The notes beneath the pieces were generated by a model. It was not told where the DNA came from. It made no database searches and saw only the letters and a list, made by a program, of their open reading frames with translations. 45,124 bases of DNA from an uncultured Clostridia bacterium (GTDB taxonomy: Bacteria > Bacillota > Clostridia > Christensenellales > UBA3700): the NCBI GenBank assembly GCA_947175555.1, contig CAMWNK010000006.1, positions 1 to 45,124 of the forward strand, written 5' to 3'. Within the stretch, counting starts at the first letter, position 1. Every line of letters starts with the position of its first letter. Of the stretch, positions 25,284 through 34,117 are shown one piece after another. Position numbers and translations under genes: made by a program.

Positions 25284-26631
25284 CATTACACCGATACTTA
25301 CGTCCGATAAGGCGCGTCGTCTTTACGACAGCGTCAAGGATTTGCCCATAGTGGATTATCACTGTCATTTATCTCCCAAAGAGATATATGAGGATAAGCC
25401 CTTTAGCAACATCGGAGAGATGTGGCTGGCGGGCGACCATTATAAATGGCGTCTTATGCGTCAAGCCGGCGTAGACGAGAGATATATTACGGGCGACGCC
25501 TGTTATAAAGATAAATTCGTAAAATTCGTCGATGCGGTATCCACAGCGTTCGGCAATCCTATATACGACTGGGCGAGGTTGGAGCTTGAGCGGTTCTTCA
25601 ACGTAGATTTGCCGCTTATACCCGAAAATGCCGATATAATTTGGGATAGGTGCAACGCTTATATCAAGGACAATCGCCTAAGTCCGCGCAGCGTGATAGC
25701 GTCCGCAGGCGTAGAATATATAGCTACTACGGACGATCCTGCCGATACGCTCGAGTATCACAGTCTGCTTGCGCAAGAAGGCTACGGCGTAAAGGTGTGT
25801 CCGTCTTTTAGGACAGATAATATAGTTGCAGTCGATTCACCCGATTATATGACTTATCTCGGCAAGCTCGGCGCTGCCGCAGGAATAAATATACGTTCGC
25901 TCAAAGACTTGGAGAAGGCAATCGATGCAAGGCTTGATTACTTCGTGTCTTTCGGATGCAAGTTCAGCGACGTGGGCGTAGAGGGCTTCCCTTCCGTTAT
26001 CTACGGCGCAGACGACGCGGCGCGCGCTTTCGAGCGTCTTGTCAAAGGAGAGCGACTCGATAGCCTTAATAGCAACGGACTGCGCGGATATCTGTACGTC
26101 ATGCTTGCCAAGGCGTATGCTCGCAGGGGCATAGTAATGCAGTTGCACATTGCAGTTACCCGCAACAGCAACGCGACTATGTTCAAAGTGTGCGGAAGGG
26201 ACAGCGGCTTCGACTGCGTGGGCGATACGATAGACGTATCGAGCATAAGGGCATTGTTCAATGCGGCAGATGCGGACGGAGGATTGCCGCGTACGATAAT
26301 ATACTCGCTCAATCCCACAATGTATTACACTCTTGCGACTTTATGCGGAGCGTTCAGGGGAGTGAGCATGGGTATCAGTTGGTGGTTTAACGACCACAAG
26401 AGGGGCATGTTCGATACGCTCGACTGTATTGCGGAGCTCGGTCATATACTTTCGCTCGTAGGTATGCTTACCGACAGCCGCAGCTTCCTCTCTTACACCC
26501 GCCACGACTATTATAGGCGGATAGTATGCGAATTTTTGAGCGGGGTAACGCCCGACGGAGTTGATAAATACGCGCTTAAGGCGTCATATGCGCTGTGCTA
26601 CGGCAATGCTAAAGCGATAGTGGAGGGATGA
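25264..26631 (+). CDS. uxaC: Glucuronate isomerase
   Basis: Converts D-glucuronate to D-fructuronate (and galacturonate to tagaturonate). The 455 aa fit the amidohydrolase-related UxaC family: '[17 protein letters not shown]' (metal-binding HxH, about residues 29-45), '[14 protein letters not shown]', '[11 protein letters not shown]', and '[15 protein letters not shown]'. The start is a GTG within the end of kdgK, supported by AAAGGAGA a few bases upstream; an alternative ATG start would remove the conserved N-terminus. First committed step of the uronate pathway here. The neighbouring UxuA/UxuB show the glucuronate (mannonate) branch and not the altronate branch. Confidence 0.95.
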   Translation: MAECRGNITPILTSDKARRLYDSVKDLPIVDYHCHLSPKEIYEDKPFSNIGEMWLAGDHYKWRLMRQAGVDERYITGDACYKDKFVKFVDAVSTAFGNPIYDWARLELERFFNVDLPLIPENADIIWDRCNAYIKDNRLSPRSVIASAGVEYIATTDDPADTLEYHSLLAQEGYGVKVCPSFRTDNIVAVDSPDYMTYLGKLGAAAGINIRSLKDLEKAIDARLDYFVSFGCKFSDVGVEGFPSVIYGADDAARAFERLVKGERLDSLNSNGLRGYLYVMLAKAYARRGIVMQLHIAVTRNSNATMFKVCGRDSGFDCVGDTIDVSSIRALFNAADADGGLPRTIIYSLNPTMYYTLATLCGAFRGVSMGISWWFNDHKRGMFDTLDCIAELGHILSLVGMLTDSRSFLSYTRHDYYRRIVCEFLSGVTPDGVDKYALKASYALCYGNAKAIVEG

Positions 26632-26635
26632 AATT

Positions 26636-27685
26636 ATGAAGATGACGTTCAGATGGTACGGCAGGGACGATAAAGTAACTCTCGGCGACATCAGACAGAT
26701 ACCTTGCGTCAAGGGCATAGTATCTGCCATATACGACACTCCCGTAGGCGAAGTGTGGAGCAGGGAGAGTATCGCCGCGCTCAAGGCAGATATCAATGCC
26801 GCAGGACTTGAGTTCGAGGTGGTAGAGAGCGTGCCCGTGCATGAGGATATTAAACTGGGCGCAGCAGACGCGCCCCGTCTTATAGAGAATTATAAAGAGA
26901 ACGTAAGGCGTCTCGGCGAGGCGGGCGTCAAATGTATATGCTATAACTTTATGCCCGTATTCGACTGGCTGAGGAGCGAACTGGCTAAAGAGCTTACCGA
27001 CGGCTCGAACGCGCTCGCGTACGACCACGCAACCGTCTTATCCATGAATCCGTTGACAAGCTCCCTCTCTCTCCCCGGGTGGGATTCCAGCTACACCAAG
27101 GGCGGACTTAAGGACTTGCTTGCAAGATACGCGGATATTGACGAAGAAAAGCTGTGGAGCAACCTTACCGTTTTTCTTAAGGAAGTTATTCCCGTTGCAG
27201 AGCAGTCGGGCGTTAAGATGGCTATACACCCCGACGATCCGCCGTGGGGAATATTCGGATTGCCGCGCATAATTACGTGTAAGGAAAATATTGCGCGTAT
27301 GCTTTCCATAGTCGATAGTCCCGCCAACGGCATTACCCTTTGTACGGGCTCTTTGGGAGTAAGTCCCGCCAACGATTTAGTAGATATGGCGCGCACGTTT
27401 AAGGGTAGGATACCTTTCGTGCACTTGCGCAATATTAAGATAACGGGAGATAAGTGCTTTGAGGAAAGCGGACATCGCAGTTGCGACGGCTCGCTCGATA
27501 TGTATGCGATAATCAAGGCGTTGCTCGATACGGGCTTTGACGGATATGTAAGACCTGACCACGGCAGGATGATATGGGGCGAAGTCGGCAGAGCGGGCTA
27601 CGGTCTGTATGACAGAGCGCTCGGCGCAATGTATCTTGACGGAATAGCCGAGGCTGTAGAGAAGGACAGCGCGGCAAGGAGATAG
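26636..27685 (+). CDS. uxuA: D-mannonate dehydratase
   Basis: Removes water from D-mannonate to give 2-keto-3-deoxygluconate. The 349-aa protein starts '[21 protein letters not shown]', the classic UxuA N-terminus, and keeps '[15 protein letters not shown]', '[19 protein letters not shown]' (metal ligands in IHPDDP), 'LCTGSLG', 'FVHLRNI', and '[13 protein letters not shown]'. It is slightly shorter than E. coli UxuA (394) and matches Gram-positive forms. Good SD (GGAGGGATGA), 4 nt after uxaC and 2 nt before uxuB. Confidence 0.96.
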   Translation: MKMTFRWYGRDDKVTLGDIRQIPCVKGIVSAIYDTPVGEVWSRESIAALKADINAAGLEFEVVESVPVHEDIKLGAADAPRLIENYKENVRRLGEAGVKCICYNFMPVFDWLRSELAKELTDGSNALAYDHATVLSMNPLTSSLSLPGWDSSYTKGGLKDLLARYADIDEEKLWSNLTVFLKEVIPVAEQSGVKMAIHPDDPPWGIFGLPRIITCKENIARMLSIVDSPANGITLCTGSLGVSPANDLVDMARTFKGRIPFVHLRNIKITGDKCFEESGHRSCDGSLDMYAIIKALLDTGFDGYVRPDHGRMIWGEVGRAGYGLYDRALGAMYLDGIAEAVEKDSAARR

Positions 27686-27687
27686 TT

Positions 27688-28509
27688 ATGAAAGATAAAG
27701 TTGTAGTAATTACCGGAGCAGGCGGCGTGCTTTGCAGCGTGATAGCGCAAGCGTACGCGGCTAAAGGAGCTAAGGTTGCGGTATTGGATATCAACGAGGC
27801 TGCGGCGGGCGCAGTGGCTGACAAGATAAACGCAAGCGGCGGCATTGCTAAGGCGTATGCGGTCAACTGCCTCGATAAGAGCGACCTTATCGCGGCGCAC
27901 GCGGCTATAACCGCCGACTTGGGCAAGTGCGATCTACTTGTCAACGGCGCGGGCGGCAACAATCCCAAGGGCACCGCTTCTCACGACTATTACGGCGACG
28001 GCAGCGACCTTGAGGGCGTAAAGACGTTCTTCGACCTTGAGGCGGACGGTATTGATTTTGTCTTCAAACTCAACTTTCTCGCTACGCTGCTCACTACTCA
28101 GGTATTTGCTCCCGACATGATAGGCAGAGAGGGCAATATAATCAATATAAGCTCTATGAACGCATTCAGACCGCTCACGAGGATACCTGCCTACAGCGGT
28201 GCAAAAGCAGCTGTATCCAACTTCACTCAGTGGCTTGCGGTGTATTTTGCCAAGAGCGGCATAAGAGTAAATGCCATCGCACCCGGGTTTTTCGTTACCA
28301 ATCAGAATAAGAGCTTGCTCTTCGATAAGGACGGTAATCCCAGCGAGAGGAGCAAGAAGATACTTGCAGGCACGCCTATGGGCAGATTCGGCGAGGCTGA
28401 GGAGATACTCGGCACATTGTTCTATCTGACCGATAATAAGGCGGCGAGTTTCGTAACAGGCGTAGTGATACCCATTGACGGAGGCTTTTCGGCATATTCG
28501 GGAGTATGA
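27688..28509 (+). CDS. uxuB: D-mannonate oxidoreductase, SDR type
   Basis: Short-chain dehydrogenase, 273 aa, with Rossmann motif 'VVITGAGGVLCSVIAQAYA' (about residues 5-23), 'NGAGGNNPK' and the catalytic Ser and Tyr-x-x-x-Lys in 'NISSMNAF' and 'IPAYSGAKAAVSN' (about 152-177). The 'GAGGNNP' loop and the 'GIRVNAIAPGFFVTNQNK' segment are typical of the Bacillus/Clostridium SDR enzymes (YjmF-like) that interconvert fructuronate and mannonate; E. coli UxuB belongs to a different family. Position directly after uxuA and the otherwise missing fructuronate reductase make this function likely. Confidence 0.88.
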   Translation: MKDKVVVITGAGGVLCSVIAQAYAAKGAKVAVLDINEAAAGAVADKINASGGIAKAYAVNCLDKSDLIAAHAAITADLGKCDLLVNGAGGNNPKGTASHDYYGDGSDLEGVKTFFDLEADGIDFVFKLNFLATLLTTQVFAPDMIGREGNIINISSMNAFRPLTRIPAYSGAKAAVSNFTQWLAVYFAKSGIRVNAIAPGFFVTNQNKSLLFDKDGNPSERSKKILAGTPMGRFGEAEEILGTLFYLTDNKAASFVTGVVIPIDGGFSAYSGV

Positions 28510-28558
28510 TATATCACAATCGATAATATAGCAAATAAAGGGATTATAAAGGGAAATT

Positions 28559-29842
28559 ATGATTAAAGTTGCTGTGCTCGGCTTAGGCTCGAGAGGGAAA
28601 AATTACGGCGGACATTTAGCTAAGAGCAAGGATGTGCGCATCGTATCCGTTTGCGATAAATTTCAAAGTAAAATAGATAAAGTCAAATCTGCTTGGCAGG
28701 TCCCCGCCGATAAGTGCTTTACGGACGAGGACAGCTTTTTTGCGCAAGGCAAGATAGCCGACCTTATGGTCATCGCCACGCAGGATAGAGACCATTACGC
28801 TCATGCTATCAAGGCGTTGAACCTCGGCTACAATCTCTTGCTCGAGAAGCCTGTTTCGCCCAATATCAATGAGTGTCTCAAGATAGAGCGACTGTCGAGG
28901 GAGAAGGGACTGAAAGTGCTGGTATGCCACGTCTTGCGCTACGCCAACTATTACAGATATGTGCGCTCGCTAATTGAAGAAGGCGTGCTTGGGGATATTA
29001 AGCTGATTAAGCACGACGAGAATATCGCATACTGGCACTTTGCTCACAGCTATGTGCGCGGTAATTGGAGAAGAGAGGACGAGACGTCGCCCATGCTGCT
29101 TGCCAAGTGCTGCCATGACGCCGACCTCTTATATTGGTTTTGCGGCTCTAAGTTTAAGAGCGTATCGAGCATAGGCGGTCTTACGTATTTCAATTCCGAC
29201 AACGCTCCGAAAGGCGCAGCGGATAACTGCTTCGACTGTCCGCATAATAAAAAGTGTATCTACGATTGCCTGTATCAGTATGTCGGTCGCAAGCGCGGTC
29301 CCTTCTACGGCAAGCATAAATTCAAGTGGGGTACATACGCATTCAGCACTTCAAGCAAGAAAAAGGACGTTATCGCTGCGCTCAAGAGCGATCCGAAAGG
29401 CAAGCTGTGGTCGAGATGCGTGTTCAAGTGCGATAACGACGTAGTAGACAATCAAGTAGTGCAGATGGAGACGCTGAGCGGCATTAAGGTGGTAATGACT
29501 GTCAATGCCTTTAACGAGAACGACTACCGTCATACCGAGATACGCGGCAGCAAGGGAGAGCTCGTAGCCGACGACAGGGGCAGCGTTATTAAGCTAAAGC
29601 TGTTCGATAAGAAAGAAAAGAAGATAGTAGTCAATATTATCCCCGTAATCAAAGGGCATTACGGCGGAGACGAGGGGATAATCAAAGCCGCGCTGTCCAT
29701 GCTCAGAGGCGAAGCGCACGGACAGTATACATGGATAAGCGATACAATAGAGAGCCACAGAGTAGTGGCGGCTGCGGAGCTGTCCCGCAAAGAGGGCGGC
29801 AGAAAGGTGGATATGTCGGAGATACCCGATATCGCCGAGTGA
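28559..29842 (+). CDS. Gfo/Idh/MocA-family oxidoreductase with a four-cysteine cluster
   Basis: NAD(P)-dependent sugar oxidoreductase fold, 427 aa. N-terminal 'VAVLGLGSRGKNYGGHL' Rossmann motif, 'LLLEKPVSPN' (catalytic Lys near 98), and 'LLAKCCHDADLLYWFCG' (His/Asp region near 182). A middle insertion near residues 221-237 carries CxxC-x5-CxxxC ('NCFDCPHNKKCIYDC'), possibly a zinc site, found in one subgroup of the family. It lies 49 nt after uxuB without a terminator, so it may be an extension of the uronate operon. Substrate unknown; a keto- or deoxy-uronate or a glycoside oxidised at C3 are possibilities. Confidence 0.82.
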   Translation: MIKVAVLGLGSRGKNYGGHLAKSKDVRIVSVCDKFQSKIDKVKSAWQVPADKCFTDEDSFFAQGKIADLMVIATQDRDHYAHAIKALNLGYNLLLEKPVSPNINECLKIERLSREKGLKVLVCHVLRYANYYRYVRSLIEEGVLGDIKLIKHDENIAYWHFAHSYVRGNWRREDETSPMLLAKCCHDADLLYWFCGSKFKSVSSIGGLTYFNSDNAPKGAADNCFDCPHNKKCIYDCLYQYVGRKRGPFYGKHKFKWGTYAFSTSSKKKDVIAALKSDPKGKLWSRCVFKCDNDVVDNQVVQMETLSGIKVVMTVNAFNENDYRHTEIRGSKGELVADDRGSVIKLKLFDKKEKKIVVNIIPVIKGHYGGDEGIIKAALSMLRGEAHGQYTWISDTIESHRVVAAAELSRKEGGRKVDMSEIPDIAE

Positions 29843-29846
29843 ATTT

Positions 29847-30290
29847 ATGTTGATAGCTAAACGGAAGATACATCTGACTTGGGAGGACAATTACAGGCAC
29901 ATACCCGTAAAGATATCGGTGCCTGCGGGGCTGAAAAAACTGGTTTTGAGCCTCAGATATTCGCCCAAGTATGAGGAGAGTCCGCAACGTTGCGCAAGAA
30001 TGATTAAGCAATGTATATCTGCGCAGACGGGAAGAGAGCCTACCGATGATGAGATAAGCAGGCATATTCCTCTTGCCAATCATCTTTCGTTCAGCGTGGA
30101 TGCGCCTTGCGGTTGGCTCGGTACGTCGCATAGGCACGACTATAAGCAGGATATAGAGATAGGCGAGAAGTCAAGCGCAGGCTTCGTCGATTTCGTTCCG
30201 TGTCGCGGAAGTTACATACTTACCGTCAGCGTCAATGCAATCGTTACGCCTTGTCTCGACTTGGATATTACGGCGGAGGGGATATTGTGA
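29847..30290 (+). CDS. Small beta-rich protein of unknown function, coupled to a PHP metallohydrolase
   Basis: 147 aa, no signal peptide, no recognised enzymatic motif. 'HIPVKISVPAGLKKLVLSLRYSPK' near the start and the alternating strands at the end resemble the N-terminal beta domain of CehA/McbA-type PHP metallohydrolases, which normally sits directly before the PHP domain in one chain. Here the stop overlaps the start of the PHP gene by 4 nt (GTGA). That makes a split version of the two-domain protein plausible. A less likely alternative is a small accessory subunit like those of two-subunit glycoside-cleaving lyases. The start ATG lies 5 nt after the preceding stop with only a weak SD, so translation probably depends on coupling. 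Confidence 0.6.
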   Translation: MLIAKRKIHLTWEDNYRHIPVKISVPAGLKKLVLSLRYSPKYEESPQRCARMIKQCISAQTGREPTDDEISRHIPLANHLSFSVDAPCGWLGTSHRHDYKQDIEIGEKSSAGFVDFVPCRGSYILTVSVNAIVTPCLDLDITAEGIL

Positions 30291-31240
30291 AGTGGTATAA
30301 GTGCGAGCTTCATTGCCATACCGTCCACAGCGACGGCAGCATGAGTGCGGATACGCTCGTAGATCGCGCGGCGCGCAGGGGATATACGGCGATAGCCCTT
30401 ACAGACCACAATACCGTATCCGGCTTAGACTCTTTTGTCGCTGCGGCAAGCAAGGCGGGCATAGTACCCATAAGGGGTATAGAGTGGACGACGTTTTACG
30501 GTCATATCACCGTGCTCGGCGTAAACGACGTCAACTGGCGCGAGGTAAGCGTAGCCGCGTTCGACGACTGCGTACAGAGGGCGGCAGAGCAGGGCGCGGC
30601 GGTAAATATAGCTCATCCCGACAGATGGGGATTCCCCGTAGGCGCGGGCTGCCACTTTGAATACGCTGTCGGTAATTGGAGCAATGTCGCAGGTATGGAA
30701 GTGTATTGGGGATTGCGCCCGCACGTAAGCGAGCACTGCGCCCGAGCGCTTGCAAGGTGGCGAGGACTTATATGCGGCGGAGAGAAGATATCAGCGCTAT
30801 ACGGTTACGACTGGCATAAGATTGACGATGACGTATCCGTATACGGAGCAACGTATCTGGGGATAGACGGCGCGCCGAGCGAGGCGTCGTGCATAGCCGC
30901 GGTAAGAGAGGGCAGGACGTTTGTCTCGCTAATCGGCAATGCTGATATACGTTTTATTTCGGGCGGAGTAGAGTATGCTATAGGCGACAGCGTGCCAGTA
31001 GGCGCGGAGGGGATTGTCAAGATAAAACTTGACGGGCGTAATATCGGTGATAATCTTACGCTTAACGTATTCGATTTCGCAAGCGGCGATACTATCTCTT
31101 GCGATATAGTAGGCAATAAGGCGGAGATAGGTTATATTGCAAGCAATACTTTCGGAATAACCGTTTCGGGCAGCGCGGACGGCTGCGCGGGAGACGTGAT
31201 TATAAGCAGTCCGATTTATGTTGAGGGAGGTAAAGTATGA
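30287..31240 (+). CDS. PHP-domain metallohydrolase (CehA/McbA-like)
   Basis: The start is set at the GTG at 30287, overlapping the previous stop (GTGA), with GGAGGGG 7 nt upstream; this gives 317 aa beginning 'MKWYKCELHCHTVHSDG'. The longer track ORF would run far into the upstream gene. PHP metal-binding motifs: HxH ('ELHCHTVHSDG', residues 7-17), 'IALTDHNTVSGL' (about 45-56), 'GIEWTT', 'NIAHPDRWGFP' and 'GYDWHKID'. The last 90 residues are beta-rich. PHP proteins hydrolyse phosphoesters or related bonds; CehA/McbA homologues act on diverse esters. A phosphodiester or phospho-sugar substrate is inferred from its neighbours, a GDPD-like gene overlapping by 4 nt among them. Confidence 0.83.
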   Translation: MKWYKCELHCHTVHSDGSMSADTLVDRAARRGYTAIALTDHNTVSGLDSFVAAASKAGIVPIRGIEWTTFYGHITVLGVNDVNWREVSVAAFDDCVQRAAEQGAAVNIAHPDRWGFPVGAGCHFEYAVGNWSNVAGMEVYWGLRPHVSEHCARALARWRGLICGGEKISALYGYDWHKIDDDVSVYGATYLGIDGAPSEASCIAAVREGRTFVSLIGNADIRFISGGVEYAIGDSVPVGAEGIVKIKLDGRNIGDNLTLNVFDFASGDTISCDIVGNKAEIGYIASNTFGITVSGSADGCAGDVIISSPIYVEGGKV

Positions 31241-31884
31241 TAACGGCACACGGCGGAGCATTGGGCACGGGCAGAAATTCGCGGTTATATTTTGCCAGTG
31301 CGGATAATTTTATGTGCGATGCGCTTGAGGTGGACGTACGTCGCAGAGGCGAATATCTGTTTTTGAGCCACGGACCGAGTATATTCGGCTCTTACGGAAA
31401 GTTGCCTTTGACTTACGCCTTTGAGGTGGTTAAGGATAAGAATTTGATGATCAACTGCGATTTGAAGAATTCCAATTTAGCTGCAAGAGTGGAGGCGCTT
31501 GCCCTCAAGTCGGGCGCCGAGGATAGGATAATTTATACAGGCTCTATCAACGAGCGCGAGGCGATGGGGCTTACCTACGGCAGAGCGTTCTTTAATCAGC
31601 TTGACAATCTGCCTTATAGGGCGGGTAACGCCGCCGCTATCAAGCGCAGGCTGGAGAGCTATAACAATCCCGTGTTTGCGGGTATCAACGTCAATAAGCT
31701 GCTTGTAGACGACAGCTTTTTGGAAGAGTGCGTATACGAGGGCGTCAAGGTATCTTTATTTACCGTCAACAGCAGGCGCGAGGCGGAGAGATACAGCGAG
31801 ATGAACTTGTATAATATCACCACGAATATTCCCGATACCGTCCGCTCGCTTATAAGTACGGTAGGATTTTCGGGAGCGATTTAG
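31237..31884 (+). CDS. Divergent glycerophosphodiester phosphodiesterase-like protein
   Basis: 215-aa TIM barrel of the GDPD/UgpQ type. The usual HRG motif is 'AHGG' (Arg missing), the usual 'ENT' is 'GRNS', the ExD pair is kept ('CDALEVDVRRRGEY'), the His of the HD motif is kept without the Asp ('FLSHGPS'), and the later ElK motif reads 'INCDLK'. The protein is shorter than UgpQ (about 247). Activity is therefore likely but with altered specificity. It overlaps the PHP gene by 4 nt (ATGA) and ends the unit; a terminator follows. Family members release alcohols from glycerophosphodiesters; here a glycerophospho-inositol-type substrate is conceivable, but this is inference. Confidence 0.72.
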   Translation: MITAHGGALGTGRNSRLYFASADNFMCDALEVDVRRRGEYLFLSHGPSIFGSYGKLPLTYAFEVVKDKNLMINCDLKNSNLAARVEALALKSGAEDRIIYTGSINEREAMGLTYGRAFFNQLDNLPYRAGNAAAIKRRLESYNNPVFAGINVNKLLVDDSFLEECVYEGVKVSLFTVNSRREAERYSEMNLYNITTNIPDTVRSLISTVGFSGAI

Positions 31885-31894
31885 CGCGCAATAT

Positions 31895-31922
31895 ACGCGC
31901 ATATTGATATACGCGCGTTTTT
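31895..31922 (+). terminator. Terminator after the GDPD-like gene
   Basis: ACGCGCATAT / ATACGCGCGT, a 10-bp stem with one mismatch and a TGAT loop, followed by TTTTTA. It overlaps a promoter for the next operon. Confidence 0.7.
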
Positions 31923-31932
31923 ATGATAAAAT
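31904..31932 (+). promoter_or_regulatory. Promoter for the Gfo/Idh-TIM barrel-GH-symporter operon
   Basis: TTGATA, a 17-nt spacer and TAAAAT; each hexamer differs from consensus at one position. It lies on top of the preceding terminator and 58 nt before the first gene of the next unit. Confidence 0.55.
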
Positions 31933-31989
31933 CTATATATCCCCTCGCAATCGTCAAGTAGAGGGAGTATAACTTTAAGGCAGGGCAAT

Positions 31990-33159
31990 ATGGTCGGATT
32001 TGCCGTCATAGGCGTAGGCAGAATGGGCAGCAGGCACGCGGACAATCTCGCTAAAGGCAGAGTGCGCGGAGCAAGGCTTGTCGCGCTCTGCGATATCGAC
32101 GCAGCCGTGCGCGATAAGTATAGTAGCAGGTATAAGGGCGTCAAGATATTTTCCGATTACCGAGAGCTGATCTCATCGGGTATAGCCGATGCCGTAGTCA
32201 TTGCTACGCCGCATTATATGCACGTAGAGATAGCTTCCGCCACAATAGCCGCGGGTATTCACACGCTTGTGGAAAAGCCCGTATCGGTAACGTGCAAGGA
32301 CGCTCTTGCGCTCAATAAAACGGCGGCAGAGCACCCCGACACGGTATTCGGGATAATGTACAATCAGCGTACCAACGCAATCTATCGCAAGATTAAGTCG
32401 CTTGTAGGCAGCGGCGCGATAGGCAAGGTGCGACGCGCGGAGCTTACGATAACAGATTGGTACAGGACGCAATATTATTACGACCTCGGCGGTTGGCGCG
32501 CATCGTATGACGGAGAGGGCGGCGGCACGCTCATCAATCAGTGCGTGCATCAGCTGGATATATTGCAATGGGTATTGGGTATGCCTGAATCTCTTATTGC
32601 TGATTGCCGCACCGTGGGCAGGGATATTTCTACCGAGAACGAGGTATGCGCTACGCTGACTTATCCCGATTTCAACTGCATGCTGTTCATGTCCGCGCAT
32701 GAGTTCCCCGGGGTGAACAGACTGGAGATTGCGGGCGATAAGGGACGTATTACGGCAAGTAAATTCGGCGCGGAAGTCGTGATAAATAAGCTGGACGAGA
32801 AGGATATCAATCTCAAGTCCAAGCGCGACTACGGCAATCCCGCCGACAAGAAATATAAGAAATATAAGATACGTTACGGACTTTTCAATCTTATACGCGA
32901 CGGACTGTACGGTCAGCAGATAAATATCTTGCGCGACTTTGCTCGGCGCGTTGGGGGAGATAAGACTTCGCTTATTGCAGAGGGCGCGGAGGGCATAAAT
33001 GCGCTTGCGCTCATCAATGCGGTGTATCTGTCGTCTTGGACGGGCGAGCGCGTAGCGGTGCCTGTCGATGTGGATAAATATGCGTCCGCTCTGGACAATA
33101 AGCGAGCTTATGAGAGAGCAAAATCGACTAATAGCGCGTCAAGCGCCAACTTAAAGTAG
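31990..33159 (+). CDS. Gfo/Idh/MocA-family oxidoreductase (paralogue 1)
   Basis: 389 aa. Rossmann motif 'FAVIGVGRMGSRHADNL', 'TLVEKPVSVT' (catalytic Lys near 97) and 'GEGGGTLINQCVHQLDILQW' (catalytic His/Asp near 180). It closely resembles the gene at 34118 ('YNQRTN', 'WYRTQYYYDLGGWR', 'NRLEIAGDKG' have direct counterparts), so the two look like an ancient duplication flanking the TIM-barrel gene. This clade is common in Clostridia next to sugar-isomerase-like genes and glycosidases; related enzymes oxidise a sugar hydroxyl, often at C3, to prepare a glycosidic bond for cleavage. The exact substrate is unknown. The C-terminal 25 residues are a low-complexity Ser/Ala/Lys tail. Confidence 0.86.
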   Translation: MVGFAVIGVGRMGSRHADNLAKGRVRGARLVALCDIDAAVRDKYSSRYKGVKIFSDYRELISSGIADAVVIATPHYMHVEIASATIAAGIHTLVEKPVSVTCKDALALNKTAAEHPDTVFGIMYNQRTNAIYRKIKSLVGSGAIGKVRRAELTITDWYRTQYYYDLGGWRASYDGEGGGTLINQCVHQLDILQWVLGMPESLIADCRTVGRDISTENEVCATLTYPDFNCMLFMSAHEFPGVNRLEIAGDKGRITASKFGAEVVINKLDEKDINLKSKRDYGNPADKKYKKYKIRYGLFNLIRDGLYGQQINILRDFARRVGGDKTSLIAEGAEGINALALINAVYLSSWTGERVAVPVDVDKYASALDNKRAYERAKSTNSASSANLK

Positions 33160-33176
33160 GAATAACAGGAGGGATT

Positions 33177-34112
33177 ATGGTTAAGATATCCGGATTTTAC
33201 GACGAAGTAACTTCCGACTTCGAAGAGCAATGCAAGACGGTAAAGGCATTGGGCGAGACGTACATGTGTCCGAGAGTGGTCAACGGCAAGAATATTGCAA
33301 ACTACAGTGCAGAAGAGTTTGCAGCTAATATCAAGCCTATCATGGATAAGTACGGCGTAAAGTTTTCCTCTATCGGCTCGCCTATCGGAAAGATCGGTCT
33401 GTATGACGACGAGGCGTACAAGGCTCAGCTTGCCAAGTTGGAGCAGCTTGTTAAGATATGCGTGCTCACCGATTGCAAGTACATAAGGATTTTCTCTTTC
33501 CGTACGGGAGGGAGCGATTACGATAAGTATTTTCCCACGGTAGTGGAGAAGCTCAAGGGATACCTTGAAAAAGTAAAAGGCACCGATATAGTGCTTTTGC
33601 ACGAGAACGAGAAGCGTATATACGGCGACTCTCCCGACAGATGTATTCAGCTTTATAAGGCGATAGATAATCCTCAGTTTAAGCTGTGTTACGATGCGTC
33701 CAATTACATCCAGTGCGGTTACAATCCCAACGAGTGCTATGATAAAGTTAAGGAATATTGCGTGTATTATCACATCAAGGATTGCTCGGAGTACGGCGTC
33801 GAGGTGCCCGTCGGTATGGGTAAGGCGGACTATGTAGCAATACTCAAGGACTTAGTGGTAGAGAGAGGTTACGACGGATTTATGACGCTGGAACCTCACA
33901 CGGGTAAGTACGCCGACCATAAGATACTCTTCCAGTGCCTGTGCTGGATTACGTGGGCTATCCCCTATATCGGCAAGTGGCACAGGGTATTCAGGCGTAT
34001 AGATAAGGCTAAAGGCATTAGCAGATGGCGCGGCGTAGATAGGTCCACGATATTCAGATGGCAGTACGAGGGACTCAAGTCGTTGCTTAAACAAGCAGGA
34101 GCGGAGGTATAA
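33177..34112 (+). CDS. Sugar isomerase/epimerase-like TIM-barrel protein
   Basis: AP-endonuclease-2/xylose-isomerase-like TIM barrel, 311 aa, with metal-site residues in 'IVLLHENEKRIYGDS' (Glu), 'KLCYDASNYIQCG' (Asp), 'YYHIKDCS' (His) and 'GFMTLEPHTG' (Glu). No signal peptide. In described systems, proteins of this fold encoded next to Gfo/Idh/MocA oxidoreductases include isomerases, epimerases and lyases that break C- or O-glycosides after C3 oxidation. It sits between two paralogous oxidoreductase genes, with 17 and 5 nt spacing. SD AGGAGGG. The last 45 residues (basic, Trp-rich) extend beyond the usual barrel. Substrate unknown. Confidence 0.82.
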   Translation: MVKISGFYDEVTSDFEEQCKTVKALGETYMCPRVVNGKNIANYSAEEFAANIKPIMDKYGVKFSSIGSPIGKIGLYDDEAYKAQLAKLEQLVKICVLTDCKYIRIFSFRTGGSDYDKYFPTVVEKLKGYLEKVKGTDIVLLHENEKRIYGDSPDRCIQLYKAIDNPQFKLCYDASNYIQCGYNPNECYDKVKEYCVYYHIKDCSEYGVEVPVGMGKADYVAILKDLVVERGYDGFMTLEPHTGKYADHKILFQCLCWITWAIPYIGKWHRVFRRIDKAKGISRWRGVDRSTIFRWQYEGLKSLLKQAGAEV

Positions 34113-34117
34113 GCAGT

